From CALMFG01 sp963666035 (lineage in GTDB: Bacteria; Bacillota; Clostridia; Christensenellales; CALMFG01), in assembly GCA_963666035.2 (NCBI GenBank), contig CAXXJI010000019.1, forward strand, positions 248,001-312,000: DNA of 64,000 nt, read 5' to 3'. Of the stretch, positions 36,785 to 46,473 are shown piece by piece. How positions within the stretch are numbered: position 1 is the stretch's first letter; each line of letters begins with the position of its first letter. The notes under the pieces were generated by a model, which was not told where the DNA came from, ran no database searches, and worked only from the letters and a program-made list of their open reading frames with translations. A program made the translations under genes and the position numbers.

Positions 36785-38305
36785 TTATTCGCCTTCCGTG
36801 TTTACGATCGTACTTTTCTTCATTGGAATCACTATCTTTACGGTAATCCCCTTAGGCTGGTTTTTTAATATTGTCAGTATATCTTTAGTTTCATAAAAAT
36901 ATTCCAGACGCTTTTTGACATTATTAATCCCGGTTCCGGTTTGTTTTTCTCCGGACAGCACCATGTCGATCGCCGAATCATCCATGCCAAACCCGTTATC
37001 CGAAACTTCAATAATAATCGACCGCTTTCTGCCCTCAACGCTTTGAAAAACACAAATAACCAAAAGCCCCTTCTCATTCATCGGTTCCAGGCCATGTATA
37101 ATGGCGTTTTCGACAATTGGCTGTAAGAACAAATAAGGTACGCTGATGTTGCATAAACTGTCATCAACTTCAAAACGATATTGGAATTTCTCCGGGAATC
37201 TGACCTTATAAATCAACAGATACTCTTTAATATTATTGATCTCATCCCGCAGTGCAATTTCTTTTCTTTTTCTTATCTCCATATTGTATCGCAGCAGTTT
37301 AGCCGTTGTTAATATCAGCTTGCTGGTCATTTCCGCGTTCTCTAGAATCGATGTACGCGAGATTATATTCAACGTGTTAAATAAAAAATGAGGATCAATT
37401 TGGGATTGGAGCATTTTAATCTCAGCTTCCCGCAGCAAATTGATATTTTTCAGATTTTTCATTTCTTCTTCTTTTAGCTTGCTTTCCAGCACAGACTGAT
37501 CAACAATCTTTTCAATCAACTGTTTTATTTCCATCACCATCTCATTGAATGATTCAGCCAGAATATGCACCTCATCCTTCGATTGCGCACAGACCGGTGT
37601 TACTTCCAAATTCCCTTTGGCCACCAGCTCCGCATTCAAGGACAGCTGCTTTATTGGGATCGACATACGCTTTGAAAACCGGTATGCAAAAAGCATCAGC
37701 ATAATAGTGAGCATGCAAATGGTAATGATAATCACCATTTGCAACCTGTCACTGGTTTTATTGATCTGTTCAAATAAAACCGCGCTATCAATGAGGTACC
37801 CTGAGATCAGCGTATCCAAACGCGTATTAATAAAAGAAGTTACATCTCGGTTATACAGCAGAGCTTCATAATAAGGCTCGTCCGCCGCTATCTTCACAAG
37901 AATCGATTCGGTATTATCATGATAGGTTTCAATCATGCCCGCCAGTCCCTCTACCTGAGACCAGTTATTAGAATAATAAATTTCATCTGCGTAGCGGATA
38001 ATTGCACCGCTGATGGAATCTAGCCGCCCGAGTTCCGTCAATACACTATTATCGGCGCCATATGTCTGCATCAGATTTTTTTCAATATCGTTGTTGATAT
38101 TATTAAAATCAACCGCAATCTCATTGAAAAAGTAGAGTTTATCCAATATTTTTTTATGTTCATTGACCACATAATCATTATAAACAAACACCATAATGAT
38201 CATGAACACAAAAACAATAATTGGGAACGCAAAAAAGAAAATCAGTCTTTTTCGCAGTGTGTGCTGACTAAACAGGTTTTTTACCCCATCAAAAACTTTT
38301 TTCAT
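36785..38305 (-). CDS. YesM-type sensor histidine kinase
   Basis: 506 residues. Two membrane helices (about 18-40 and 190-212) frame an extracellular sensor domain. A HAMP domain, the His_kinase block with SQIDPHFLFNTLN (phosphorylated His) and an ATPase domain (LQPIVENAIIHG, DNGFGMD, GTGINNVKKRLE) follow. It lies 10 bases after the ABC ATPase gene and pairs with the YesN regulator. It probably reads the sugar imported by the operon, perhaps through the binding protein. Confidence 0.92.
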   Translation of the reverse strand: MKKVFDGVKNLFSQHTLRKRLIFFFAFPIIVFVFMIIMVFVYNDYVVNEHKKILDKLYFFNEIAVDFNNINNDIEKNLMQTYGADNSVLTELGRLDSISGAIIRYADEIYYSNNWSQVEGLAGMIETYHDNTESILVKIAADEPYYEALLYNRDVTSFINTRLDTLISGYLIDSAVLFEQINKTSDRLQMVIIITICMLTIMLMLFAYRFSKRMSIPIKQLSLNAELVAKGNLEVTPVCAQSKDEVHILAESFNEMVMEIKQLIEKIVDQSVLESKLKEEEMKNLKNINLLREAEIKMLQSQIDPHFLFNTLNIISRTSILENAEMTSKLILTTAKLLRYNMEIRKRKEIALRDEINNIKEYLLIYKVRFPEKFQYRFEVDDSLCNISVPYLFLQPIVENAIIHGLEPMNEKGLLVICVFQSVEGRKRSIIIEVSDNGFGMDDSAIDMVLSGEKQTGTGINNVKKRLEYFYETKDILTILKNQPKGITVKIVIPMKKSTIVNTEGE

Positions 38306-38315
38306 AAACTGCCAT

Positions 38316-39857
38316 TCAATTTTTATTGGCGTTTTTTATGCTCACTCCTGTTGCTGCCGCTACAATTCTGTCCTCTGTTGCTTCGCATTGGTCAAATCCA
38401 GCCGTGATTCTTCCGTTGCACAGCACAATGAAACGATCACACATCCCAAGCAGCTCCGGGAGCTCGGATGAAATTATAATAAACGACATCCCTTCTTCCG
38501 TCAATGCGTTAATCAGGTTGTAGATTTCAAACTTAGCACCCACATCAATCCCGCGTGTGGGTTCATCTAAAATCATAACTTTGGGTTTTTGAATCAACCA
38601 TTTGCTCATCACCACTTTTTGCTGATTACCCCCGCTCAAAGTTTTTATGCGCGTTTCGGTATCATTTGCCTTAATATTAAGCTTGCCTATATAATCATTG
38701 AGTATCTCTTTTTCTTTTGTATGACTGATGACGCCATATTTGGACATCTTCTTTAGTGAAACAATCGTCGCATTCTCGCGGATGCTGAGTGCGGGAATAA
38801 TCCCGGTTGCCCGCCTGTCTTCAGTCAAGAGCGCAATACCGTTTTTGATGGCACTTTTAATGCTGTCAATACGGCGTTCTTCACCCTCAATGAAGATTTT
38901 ATACTCCGGCTCAGGTTTTAAATATCCAAAAATCGCGTTGACAAGCTCGCTTCTGCCCGCGCCGACCAATCCGCCGATGCCAAGTACTTCTCCTTTTTTA
39001 AGCGAAAAGGAAACATCCTGCACCAGTTTTCTATCCTTGATATAAGGATGCGGAACCGTTAAGCTTTCAACACGCAGCACTTCGTCGCCTGGCATTTTTT
39101 TCCGTGCCGGATACCGATTATCAAGTGTCCGCCCAACCATCAGCGTAATTATATTATCAATATCGAAATCCTTCTGTTCCAATGTTTTTATGATGTTACC
39201 GTCACGCATAATCGAAATACGGTCACTGATTTCAATGACTTCTTCAATCTTATGCGATATATAAATGCTGGATATTCCCAAATTCTTAAGCTTATTGATA
39301 ATCTTAAACAGATTTTCTTTTTCATTATTCGTCAATGACGACGTGGGTTCGTCTAAAACCAGAACCATCGGCTTTTTGATGGTTGATTTTGCAATCGCCA
39401 CCATCTGCTGCTGACTGGTGCTCAGTTTCCGTGCTTTTTCTTCCGGATCAATATCAAGCCCCACCTCGTCTAAAATACGTTTGGCATCCGATTCCATCGC
39501 ATTCCAGTCCACCATAAAACCCATCTTGCGCCGGATATCCCCGACCATGATGTTTTCAATCACGCTCAATTCCGGGATAAGATGCACTTCCTGATAGATC
39601 ATTTCAATACCCGCTTCTTTGGCGTGGCGCGGGGTATGAAAATGCTGTGTGTCACCTTTGCAGAGAATTTCTCCATCATAGGATGTGCAGGGATAAGCCC
39701 CGCTGAGCACTTTCATTAGCGTTGTTTTACCAGCTCCGTTTTCTCCAATAATCGAATGCACTTCGCCTTTTTTCACGTCAAATGACACATCATTCAGCGC
39801 TCTGACCCCAATAAAATCTTTTGTTATGTTTTTTAATTCCAAAATTCTCTCATTCAC
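38316..39857 (-). CDS. Sugar ABC transporter ATPase, two nucleotide-binding domains (RbsA/MglA/XylG type)
   Basis: 513 residues. The first half has Walker A GENGAGKTT, signature LSTSQQQMVAIAKS and Walker B VLVLDEPTSSL. The second half has the usual degenerate Walker A (GGLVGAGRSE), signature LSGGNQQKV and Walker B MILDEPTRGIDVG. It energises import of a monosaccharide or similar polyol through the permease at 41176. It is coupled in one operon with the kinase downstream. Confidence 0.93.
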   Translation of the reverse strand: MNERILELKNITKDFIGVRALNDVSFDVKKGEVHSIIGENGAGKTTLMKVLSGAYPCTSYDGEILCKGDTQHFHTPRHAKEAGIEMIYQEVHLIPELSVIENIMVGDIRRKMGFMVDWNAMESDAKRILDEVGLDIDPEEKARKLSTSQQQMVAIAKSTIKKPMVLVLDEPTSSLTNNEKENLFKIINKLKNLGISSIYISHKIEEVIEISDRISIMRDGNIIKTLEQKDFDIDNIITLMVGRTLDNRYPARKKMPGDEVLRVESLTVPHPYIKDRKLVQDVSFSLKKGEVLGIGGLVGAGRSELVNAIFGYLKPEPEYKIFIEGEERRIDSIKSAIKNGIALLTEDRRATGIIPALSIRENATIVSLKKMSKYGVISHTKEKEILNDYIGKLNIKANDTETRIKTLSGGNQQKVVMSKWLIQKPKVMILDEPTRGIDVGAKFEIYNLINALTEEGMSFIIISSELPELLGMCDRFIVLCNGRITAGFDQCEATEDRIVAAATGVSIKNANKN

Positions 39858-39898
39858 ATTATTTACCTCTTCCAGCCGCTTCCGGATTTTTCAATACC

Positions 39899-41140
39899 CT
39901 AATTCTCCACTGTAACCGCGACTAAAAACGGTCCAGCGGTCTCCAGCGCAGATACAAAGTCAAATGATTTAATTCTTTTTTCGGGATCAGGATTCTTCCA
40001 GCTAAACTGGATCAGGTGAACATCAACGCCCATATTATGGCAGTATGAGTTGGTACCCACCCAAGCAATTTTTGTGTTTTCATCGTAATCCGTTGAATGA
40101 TTGAGCCACCAGTCTGCTATGTTTTCCCCATAAACCAACGGTATTTCCTCAGCTTGCCCATCTTCATAGTTGATGATATATGCGCCCACTTTGGTGCCAT
40201 TTTCGGTGCCCCACCCGCTGGAATGCAGAAAATGTATCATTTTTGCCTTTCTGTCTATCCTGATATCCTCTACCGATTCGGGATATACCGCACCCGTACG
40301 TCGCAAAGAAATATTACCGGCCGCCAGCTGAACGACACCGCGCACATCAAAAGTAACACCCTTGAAGTTTTGTAATCCTTTGGGAACATTCTGTAGGTCG
40401 TGGCCTTCATGCATATGCCAATCATCATCCAAAGATGCGGTGAAATATCTGGACAAATCAATCAGATTTTCCCCCGCCCAAGGGTCGCGCGGATAGATTG
40501 TATTGATCGGATGAGATCCGTCAAAAAAACCAACATATACGGGTTCTGCCTTCTGAGCTGTCATCGCCAGTACAAACGGCGCCGAACCTTTCATATAAGA
40601 CTTGATATCGATTTCAATAATAGCAATGTCTTTTAATGGACTATTCACTGTAAAGGAATAAACCTGTTCATAGCTCTGATCCGGGTCCATGACTTTATCA
40701 TGCCAACCAACCGACGCGGAAACTGGGAGCATATCTCCTTTTTTATAAGCGATATCCTTGATATTGTTGCCGTAAATCATCGGGATATCAACCGACTTTC
40801 CGTTCACATAATGGAACGTATACGCGCCAATGATTGTGCCCTCATCAACGATACCGATTGTGCCGTGTAAAAAGTGTATCTTGCTGCATACTGCGCCGAT
40901 TACAATCTGATTCACGGATTCTGGAATTTTATTTGCACTTTCTGCATCTTTAGCCAGTTGGATAATTCCCCGTGCATCATAAGCCGCATCTGCATAGCAT
41001 TTTAATGCGGCAGGCATTTGGCTCAATCGTGCTTGTTTTTCAAATGCGTCCTTTTCGCCGAACGAAAAATTATATCGGTCACTCAGATCCAAAACATCCG
41101 GCATACATTGTTTACTTCTGATTGGAATATTCTTATTCAT
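39899..41140 (-). CDS. Two-repeat protein B of unassigned domain family (paralogue of the gene at 42337)
   Basis: 413 residues, no signal peptide and no membrane helix, so cytoplasmic. It is built of two tandem copies of a domain of about 190 residues. Each copy has a start like LIDLSRYFTASLDDDWH, the core FDVRGVVQLAAG, a Pro-Glu-Ser strand, IHFLHSSGWG, GAYIINYEDG and IPLVYGENIADWW. The N-terminal copy is more diverged. I know similar stretches from multidomain proteins of Verrucomicrobia and Planctomycetes but cannot give a family name or function. It lies between permease and ATPase in the operon, suggesting a role in sugar recognition or processing. Confidence 0.7.
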   Translation of the reverse strand: MNKNIPIRSKQCMPDVLDLSDRYNFSFGEKDAFEKQARLSQMPAALKCYADAAYDARGIIQLAKDAESANKIPESVNQIVIGAVCSKIHFLHGTIGIVDEGTIIGAYTFHYVNGKSVDIPMIYGNNIKDIAYKKGDMLPVSASVGWHDKVMDPDQSYEQVYSFTVNSPLKDIAIIEIDIKSYMKGSAPFVLAMTAQKAEPVYVGFFDGSHPINTIYPRDPWAGENLIDLSRYFTASLDDDWHMHEGHDLQNVPKGLQNFKGVTFDVRGVVQLAAGNISLRRTGAVYPESVEDIRIDRKAKMIHFLHSSGWGTENGTKVGAYIINYEDGQAEEIPLVYGENIADWWLNHSTDYDENTKIAWVGTNSYCHNMGVDVHLIQFSWKNPDPEKRIKSFDFVSALETAGPFLVAVTVEN

Positions 41141-41175
41141 ATCTTTTCCTTTTTACTTATTTGTTGAGTCTGCCG

Positions 41176-42138
41176 CTAAGAAATATCGCCCGATCTTCTT
41201 CTTTGATAAAAGTCAATACCCACAGCCAATATAATGAGTGACCCCATCACCACGTTCTGCCAGTATGCGGATATCCGCATCAACACAATCCCGTTGGAGA
41301 TAACGCTCATCAGCGTTGCACCGATCACCGTGCCGAGTATGGTACCTGACCCGCCGAACATACTGGTACCCCCGATAATCACCGCCGCAATCACTGTCAT
41401 CTCCCAACCGGTACCCAGTGAAACCTGTGCCGAGGTCACCCGCGAGGTCATGACAATACCGGAAAGCGCGGCGAACACAGATGACAATACATACACAGAT
41501 ATTTTTATCGCATCAATATTGATACCGGAAAGTCTTGATGTCTCTTCATTTCCCCCAACGCAGAAAAGATAACGTCCATACACGGTATGCTTTAAAACAA
41601 ACGTGGCGATTATCGCCATACCGATTGCAATCCAGACTGAATACGGTATCATCAACCAAGATCCGCTTCCAATCTCATTAAATGCGTCCGGTAGCGGGTA
41701 TACGGGTTTCCCCATGGTCACCACATTGATAATGCCTCTTCCGATATACATCCCGCCAAGTGTAACAATCATTGCAGGTATTTTAAATTTTACAATGACA
41801 ACCCCATTGAATGTCCCAAAAACAAACCCCGCAAACAGACCGATGAGAATTGATATGATGATAGGAATTTCATAATAGTTCATGCATATCGCTGTGACCA
41901 GTCCACCAAGCCCAATCATGGAGCCCACAGATAAATCCAATCCGCCCGAGATGAAAACAAACGTCACTGCGATGCCAACGATGACGACATATGAGCTTGT
42001 GCGCAGTATATTTACAACATTAACTTTGGAAAAAAACATCGGGTTTGCGATTGCAATGATCGCGCAAATCACGATAAAAACCATGATAATGCCAATCTCT
42101 TTTATTTTTTTCACTCTTGAAATTATTCCCTTAATCAT
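41176..42138 (-). CDS. Sugar ABC transporter permease (RbsC/XylH type)
   Basis: 320 residues with eight to ten helices. Family marks are VFISGGLDLSVGSMIGLGG near residue 60 and the VIIGGTSMFGGSGTILGT loop near the C-terminus. It probably forms a homodimer with the double ATPase encoded two genes downstream. The gene begins about 200 bases after the paralogue at 42337; that gap holds a terminator-like hairpin. Confidence 0.92.
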   Translation of the reverse strand: MIKGIISRVKKIKEIGIIMVFIVICAIIAIANPMFFSKVNVVNILRTSSYVVIVGIAVTFVFISGGLDLSVGSMIGLGGLVTAICMNYYEIPIIISILIGLFAGFVFGTFNGVVIVKFKIPAMIVTLGGMYIGRGIINVVTMGKPVYPLPDAFNEIGSGSWLMIPYSVWIAIGMAIIATFVLKHTVYGRYLFCVGGNEETSRLSGINIDAIKISVYVLSSVFAALSGIVMTSRVTSAQVSLGTGWEMTVIAAVIIGGTSMFGGSGTILGTVIGATLMSVISNGIVLMRISAYWQNVVMGSLIILAVGIDFYQRRRSGDIS

Positions 42139-42287
42139 TATTCTTTCCCTTCGACTCTCTTAAACTTATAATCATTTTATTTGTTATTGAAATTTTAGTT
42201 CATCGGTTAGCAACAATCATCACAACTTTTTTATGATTAACTGTATTTTCTTAAGATTCGCAAGAGCATGCATTTTAAATAAAATAA

Positions 42288-42309
42288 GAGCTCCCCATAT
42301 CGGGAGCCC
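42288..42309 (-). terminator. Intra-operon hairpin (attenuator candidate)
   Basis: GGGCTCCC pairs with GGGAGCTC on the minus strand (arms 42302-42309 and 42288-42295, one G-U), followed by a T-rich but interrupted tail. It separates the binding protein and repeat-protein A genes from permease, repeat-protein B and ATPase and probably lets only part of the transcription through. Confidence 0.55.
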
Positions 42310-42336
42310 ATTAAGTATCTGAATTTCGTTATGAAA

Positions 42337-43593
42337 CTATTCAACCGTCATCGCAAACAGCATCGGAGCCGCGTTCTCCAGCTCTGTCTTAAAGTCCAAA
42401 CTCGTCATTTCAACCTCCGGAAGTGGATTTTCCCAGGTGTATTTGATAATTCGAGTTCTTAAACCAAAACTTCTGGAAGCGGCATTCGAGCCATACCAGG
42501 CGGGCGTTGCATTCGGATCGGTAACTTCGCCTTCTTCTTTGCGTTCCCACCAGTCCATCACATTTTCTCGGTATTTCAATGGGATTTCGCGCTGTTCTCC
42601 GTTTGCGTAATTGATGATATAAGCACCAATTTTCGTACCGGGCGGTGAATCAAACGCGGATGCGTGTAGGAAATGCAGCTTATTGCCCTTCATGCCAATA
42701 TTGATACCCAAAAACTCCTCCGGCAAAGCCAGTCCCGTAATCTTCAGTGTTCGCCATCCGCCGGCCAGAACAATCAGTCCGCGCACATCAAACTTAACAC
42801 CGTCAAATTCTTGGATGCCTTTGGGGACATCGTGTAAATCATGGCCAGCATGATTAAACCAATCATCATCCATCGATGCAAAAAAGTAAGATGACAGATC
42901 AATCTGATTTTTGACAGCTGCCTCGTCTCTGGGCGGCATCACATTATAAATTCGAATTGTGTCAAACCATTCATGCTCCATATGTGTTCGAAATACTTCC
43001 GCGGTCATAGCAACCACAAGCGGGGCTGACTTGGTTTTTTTAGAAATAAAATCGATTGTAACTATCTTGCTTTCCGGACGCGGATTATTAACCGTATATT
43101 TATACAGGCGCAAATCATTACCCGCTTCAACCGTATCCGCTTCGATCAATTTGGAATTATCTCTGTTGTCTCGAATATCCCTGACATTTTGCCCGTAAAT
43201 AATCGGAACCGATTTTTTATCGCCTTCTTCAAAATGCAGAAAATATTCACCGATGATCGTGCCATCCGATACAATGCCAACCGCGCCCTGTAAAAAATCA
43301 AATTGATCTGCAACACAGTTAACCTGAATCTCTTTGACCGCTTCAGGATAATCATACCCAGTATCTTTATTGGTTGTTTCTCCGGCCAGCTGAATCAAGC
43401 CTCGAACATCAAACGCTCCCCTATAATATGCGTGAATACCTGTAGGAAACTGTGACAATATAACGCCGCTTTGTCCAGTCCACTCGTCTTCTAAAGAAGT
43501 GGTATAATAGTGACCAAGATCAATCAAATCCTCTATCGCCTGTTTGCTTCTTACCGGTATTTCCTTCTCCGGTACTACTTTCTTCAAGTTCAT
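42337..43593 (-). CDS. Two-repeat protein A of unassigned domain family (paralogue of the gene at 39899)
   Basis: 418 residues from ATG 43593 (GGAGG ten bases upstream); cytoplasmic by absence of signals. Two copies of the same domain as in protein B are present. Copy 1 covers about 15-205 (HYYTTSLEDEWTG, FDVRGLIQLAGE, GEYFLHFEEG, IIYGQNVRDI). Copy 2 covers about 215-418 (SSYFFASMDDDWFNHAG, FDVRGLIVLAGG, LHFLHASAF, GAYIINYANGEQ, ENVMDWW). Each copy ends in a strand like PMLFAMTVE. Function is unknown; the conserved Trp, Asp and aromatic pattern would suit a carbohydrate-binding beta-sandwich. Confidence 0.7.
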   Translation of the reverse strand: MNLKKVVPEKEIPVRSKQAIEDLIDLGHYYTTSLEDEWTGQSGVILSQFPTGIHAYYRGAFDVRGLIQLAGETTNKDTGYDYPEAVKEIQVNCVADQFDFLQGAVGIVSDGTIIGEYFLHFEEGDKKSVPIIYGQNVRDIRDNRDNSKLIEADTVEAGNDLRLYKYTVNNPRPESKIVTIDFISKKTKSAPLVVAMTAEVFRTHMEHEWFDTIRIYNVMPPRDEAAVKNQIDLSSYFFASMDDDWFNHAGHDLHDVPKGIQEFDGVKFDVRGLIVLAGGWRTLKITGLALPEEFLGINIGMKGNKLHFLHASAFDSPPGTKIGAYIINYANGEQREIPLKYRENVMDWWERKEEGEVTDPNATPAWYGSNAASRSFGLRTRIIKYTWENPLPEVEMTSLDFKTELENAAPMLFAMTVE

Positions 43594-43653
43594 TTTGTTC
43601 TTACCTCCATACATCATCAGTACGATTTACCGATTTTTACCCATTAATAAATA

Positions 43654-43681
43654 ACCGAAGCCGGAAAGCACCGGCTTCGGT
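43654..43681 (-). promoter_or_regulatory. Strong hairpin after the binding-protein gene
   Basis: A perfect 11-bp GC-rich stem (ACCGAAGCCGG / CCGGCTTCGGT) with a 6-base loop begins 17 bases after the binding-protein stop. No clean T-run follows, so it more likely protects the upstream message than terminates. Confidence 0.65.
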
Positions 43682-43697
43682 CTTAGGACATCAGTTC

Positions 43698-44723
43698 TTA
43701 TTTCTGCTTGTAAGTATCAATGTTGTCCAATGTCACAAGGGTGACGCCTGAGTCGACGATACTCGGTACTTCTTTACCATTCAGATAATCGACAATGTAG
43801 ATTGAAGCGAGATTTCCCATCTTATAAAAATCCTGCGCCATAACACCGTAGATTGTGCCTTCTCTAACCGGTGCCAGATTTGTTTCTACATCATCCATCC
43901 CGATAGCGGTTACGGCTTCTGTCAGATTCATTTCTTTAAGCACAGTACCATAACTTGCCGGGCCTGCACCTTCAACGCCAAAGATTGCGTTGATCTCAGG
44001 ATGCGCCATCAGCATGGCTGTCATCACTTCGATCGTCTTCACCGGGTCAGCTTCATTCGACTGGGTGTCAACAATAGCGGATTCCGGCAAATTGTTGTCT
44101 GCTAGATACTTTTTCAGACCATCAACCTGCAGCATCTGATCCTGAGCATCCAGGTTACTCATGATAACGCCGATTTTCAAATCATCGCCCACTTTATCAT
44201 GCAGTGCTTTAGCTTCGGCCAAACCGCATGCAATTTTGTCAGTTCCGATAAATGAAATTCTTTGAGCACTGTCCTGCGCATCGCAGCAAACGCATGCAAC
44301 CACGATTCCAGCTTCCTTTGCTCTTTCCAGTGCCGGTGTAAATGCATCCGGAGCAAACGGGTCTACGATAATACCATCCGGTTTTTCTGCGATGGCGGTT
44401 TCCAGCGCTTCCAAGGTCTTTTCCAAGCTGTGATCGTCCGCGCCAATCCATGTGCCGTCAAATCCGAGCTCTTCCATTGCTGCATCCATACCATATTTAG
44501 CGCCCAGCCAAACCGGGTGCGCGGTCATGGGTGATACAAAGATGATGCGGATTTTGTCTGCTTCGGTTGCTGCTCCGTCTGCCGTGTCCACGGTTTCTTC
44601 TGGATTGTCAACCGTTTGAGCCTGTTCAGCGTCAGATGTCTTTGCGCATCCAACTAAACCGAACGATACAACCATCATTAAACAAATGGCCACAACTAAC
44701 AGTTTTTTCATTCTTTCTTTCAT
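43698..44723 (-). CDS. Sugar ABC transporter substrate-binding lipoprotein (RbsB type)
   Basis: 341 residues. The signal ends in FGLVGC with the lipid-anchored Cys, followed by an acidic Thr/Glu linker and a type I periplasmic-binding fold (IIFVSPMTAHPVWLGAKYGMDAAMEEL, DGIIVDPFAPDAFTPAL, AIGMDDVET). It is the first gene of a seven-gene operon running to 35166. The ATG follows GGAGG six bases away. The ligand is probably a monosaccharide or short polyol but cannot be read from the sequence. Confidence 0.9.
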   Translation of the reverse strand: MKERMKKLLVVAICLMMVVSFGLVGCAKTSDAEQAQTVDNPEETVDTADGAATEADKIRIIFVSPMTAHPVWLGAKYGMDAAMEELGFDGTWIGADDHSLEKTLEALETAIAEKPDGIIVDPFAPDAFTPALERAKEAGIVVACVCCDAQDSAQRISFIGTDKIACGLAEAKALHDKVGDDLKIGVIMSNLDAQDQMLQVDGLKKYLADNNLPESAIVDTQSNEADPVKTIEVMTAMLMAHPEINAIFGVEGAGPASYGTVLKEMNLTEAVTAIGMDDVETNLAPVREGTIYGVMAQDFYKMGNLASIYIVDYLNGKEVPSIVDSGVTLVTLDNIDTYKQK

Positions 44724-44924
44724 CCTTTACCTCCGTTTTCGGCCCCAGTTAGTTTTTAGACTGTAAGCCGTCGATCTTTAGTTACCTGTTGCTACATGAT
44801 ATTGCTCAGCACAATCTTTAAACTGGCTTCGCTCCTCTAAGGATAGTTAATCCGCCATTGAAAAGCATCTTGATTATTTTATGATACACTGTATATTCTT
44901 ATCATGCTTCCATTCTTATTTCTT

Positions 44925-46106
44925 TTAATATGCGATTTTCCCCTTTTTAAGCAGTTCCAGCACATCACTGTGATTAAAACGTCTTAATCGGCCAACGCCA
45001 CCACCGTATATCCGGCAGCAGGTTTGCGCAACATGCTCCAAATCTTTTTCTTCAAAGCTTCTATCCCCAATATCAAAATAGGTATTCGGTGCACCTATTT
45101 TCTTTAGCCATGATTTGTACATTTCCACCGCTATATCCGCCGCCTTTACGTCTTCGGTTTCGTTAATGCCGAGCACATTGCGTCCGAACCTTGCAAACGG
45201 CTCGGGCAGTTCGGCGCTGACAATCTCCATCCACCTCGGCGTCAGTACCCCCAGGCAAGCGCCATGATGCGTGTCGAACCATCCCGAAAAAGATTCTTCA
45301 ATCCCATGACAAGCCATGTCTGGTTCACCGCGACCAATCTTGGTCAAGCCTCCCCAAGCCATGATCGAGCACCACATGAGTTCCCCGCGCGCATTTAAAT
45401 CTTTTTCGTCTGCAACGATCTGTTCCAACGTTTTCATGGTAGTTATCAGAATGGCTTCTGAAAACCTCAATTGCCATTCCGATGCCGTATCCCCATTAAA
45501 ATAGTACTCAAAAGTATGACTGAGTATATCCATCCCGCCCCACAAAGCGAGTCTAACCGGCACAGTCTGCGTTAATTCCGGATCCATGATGCAGGCAATC
45601 GGGAACATACCATTGCAGTAGTACTTCTCTTTGGTGTCATCGTTTACGATCACCGCTGAAGGGTTTGCTTCCGCGCCTGTCGCCGCGATAGTGGGTACGG
45701 TATAAAGCGGCAGTGCCGTTGTCACCTCGGGACGGGCTCCCCATAAATACTCATATGGGTCAATCCCCGACAAAGCCGAAGCGGCAATCACTTTTGCGCA
45801 GTCCATCGCGCTTCCCCCGCCCACAGCAACAATGCTGTCCACGTTTTCTTTCCGGCAGATTTCCGCACCTTCCCGTGCACTGGAGAGTCTGGGATTCGAA
45901 TCAATATCAGTCATCTCAATCAATTGCCGCCCATTCTTCTCGATCGAATTTTTAATATCTGCGTATGTGCCATTTTCTCTGAACGGTCCTTTGTTCATCA
46001 CTAACAACGTTTTTTTATACGACTCATCCAGAATGTCTCCAATCCTATTTCGAATTCCTGCACCAAAATACGTTTTAATCGGTGAATAATACTCAAATTC
46101 TTTCAT
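44925..46106 (-). CDS. Iron-containing (group III) alcohol dehydrogenase
   Basis: 393 residues from ATG 46106 (AGAGGAA upstream; the longer reading from 46166 is Lys/Arg-rich and has no support). The NAD(P) loop is VAVGGGSAMDCAK. Metal-ligand histidines lie in MDILSHTFEYYF, CHGIEESFSG and DTHHGACLGVL. This matches BDH/YqhD-like alcohol dehydrogenases that reduce aldehydes. It precedes the sugar ABC operon by about 200 bases in the same direction and may act on an aldehyde from that sugar or serve general redox balance. Confidence 0.85.
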   Translation of the reverse strand: MKEFEYYSPIKTYFGAGIRNRIGDILDESYKKTLLVMNKGPFRENGTYADIKNSIEKNGRQLIEMTDIDSNPRLSSAREGAEICRKENVDSIVAVGGGSAMDCAKVIAASALSGIDPYEYLWGARPEVTTALPLYTVPTIAATGAEANPSAVIVNDDTKEKYYCNGMFPIACIMDPELTQTVPVRLALWGGMDILSHTFEYYFNGDTASEWQLRFSEAILITTMKTLEQIVADEKDLNARGELMWCSIMAWGGLTKIGRGEPDMACHGIEESFSGWFDTHHGACLGVLTPRWMEIVSAELPEPFARFGRNVLGINETEDVKAADIAVEMYKSWLKKIGAPNTYFDIGDRSFEEKDLEHVAQTCCRIYGGGVGRLRRFNHSDVLELLKKGKIAY

Positions 46107-46374
46107 TTGTTTTTCCTCTGCTTTTCTTTTTCTTTTTTTGTCCGGTATATCAACATGATTTCCCATGTGAAATACGCTTAATCAATAAAGTTATCCTCTT
46201 TTCACTAATGCTTTTATTATAAAGATGAATAAGCAGAGATATTCAATTGATATTGTTATGATTAACTGTATTTTTTTAAACCGGTAAATCTCATCATTTT
46301 ACTGCGCTTGATTAATATCATAGCACGGAATCAACTGGTAGTTCACACGCTGTGTGAGGTTTATTAGATGATAA

Positions 46375-46409
46375 TAAAAAAACAACCCTGCCTTTTCCGA
46401 CAAGACTGT
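46375..46409 (-). terminator. Terminator of the mannoside operon
   Basis: Reading the minus strand, an 11-bp stem (46399-46409 with 46382-46392, several G-U pairs) is followed by at least seven T residues. It lies 65 bases after the manA stop. The rest of the 367-bp gap 46107-46473 holds a small palindrome (TCACAC-GCT-GTGTGA, 46343-46357) that may be an operator for the alcohol dehydrogenase gene. Confidence 0.75.
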
Positions 46410-46473
46410 GCGTTATTTTTATCATACTCCTATTGGCATTCTAATACGAGTTGTCCCATATCATGGTTCCCTG

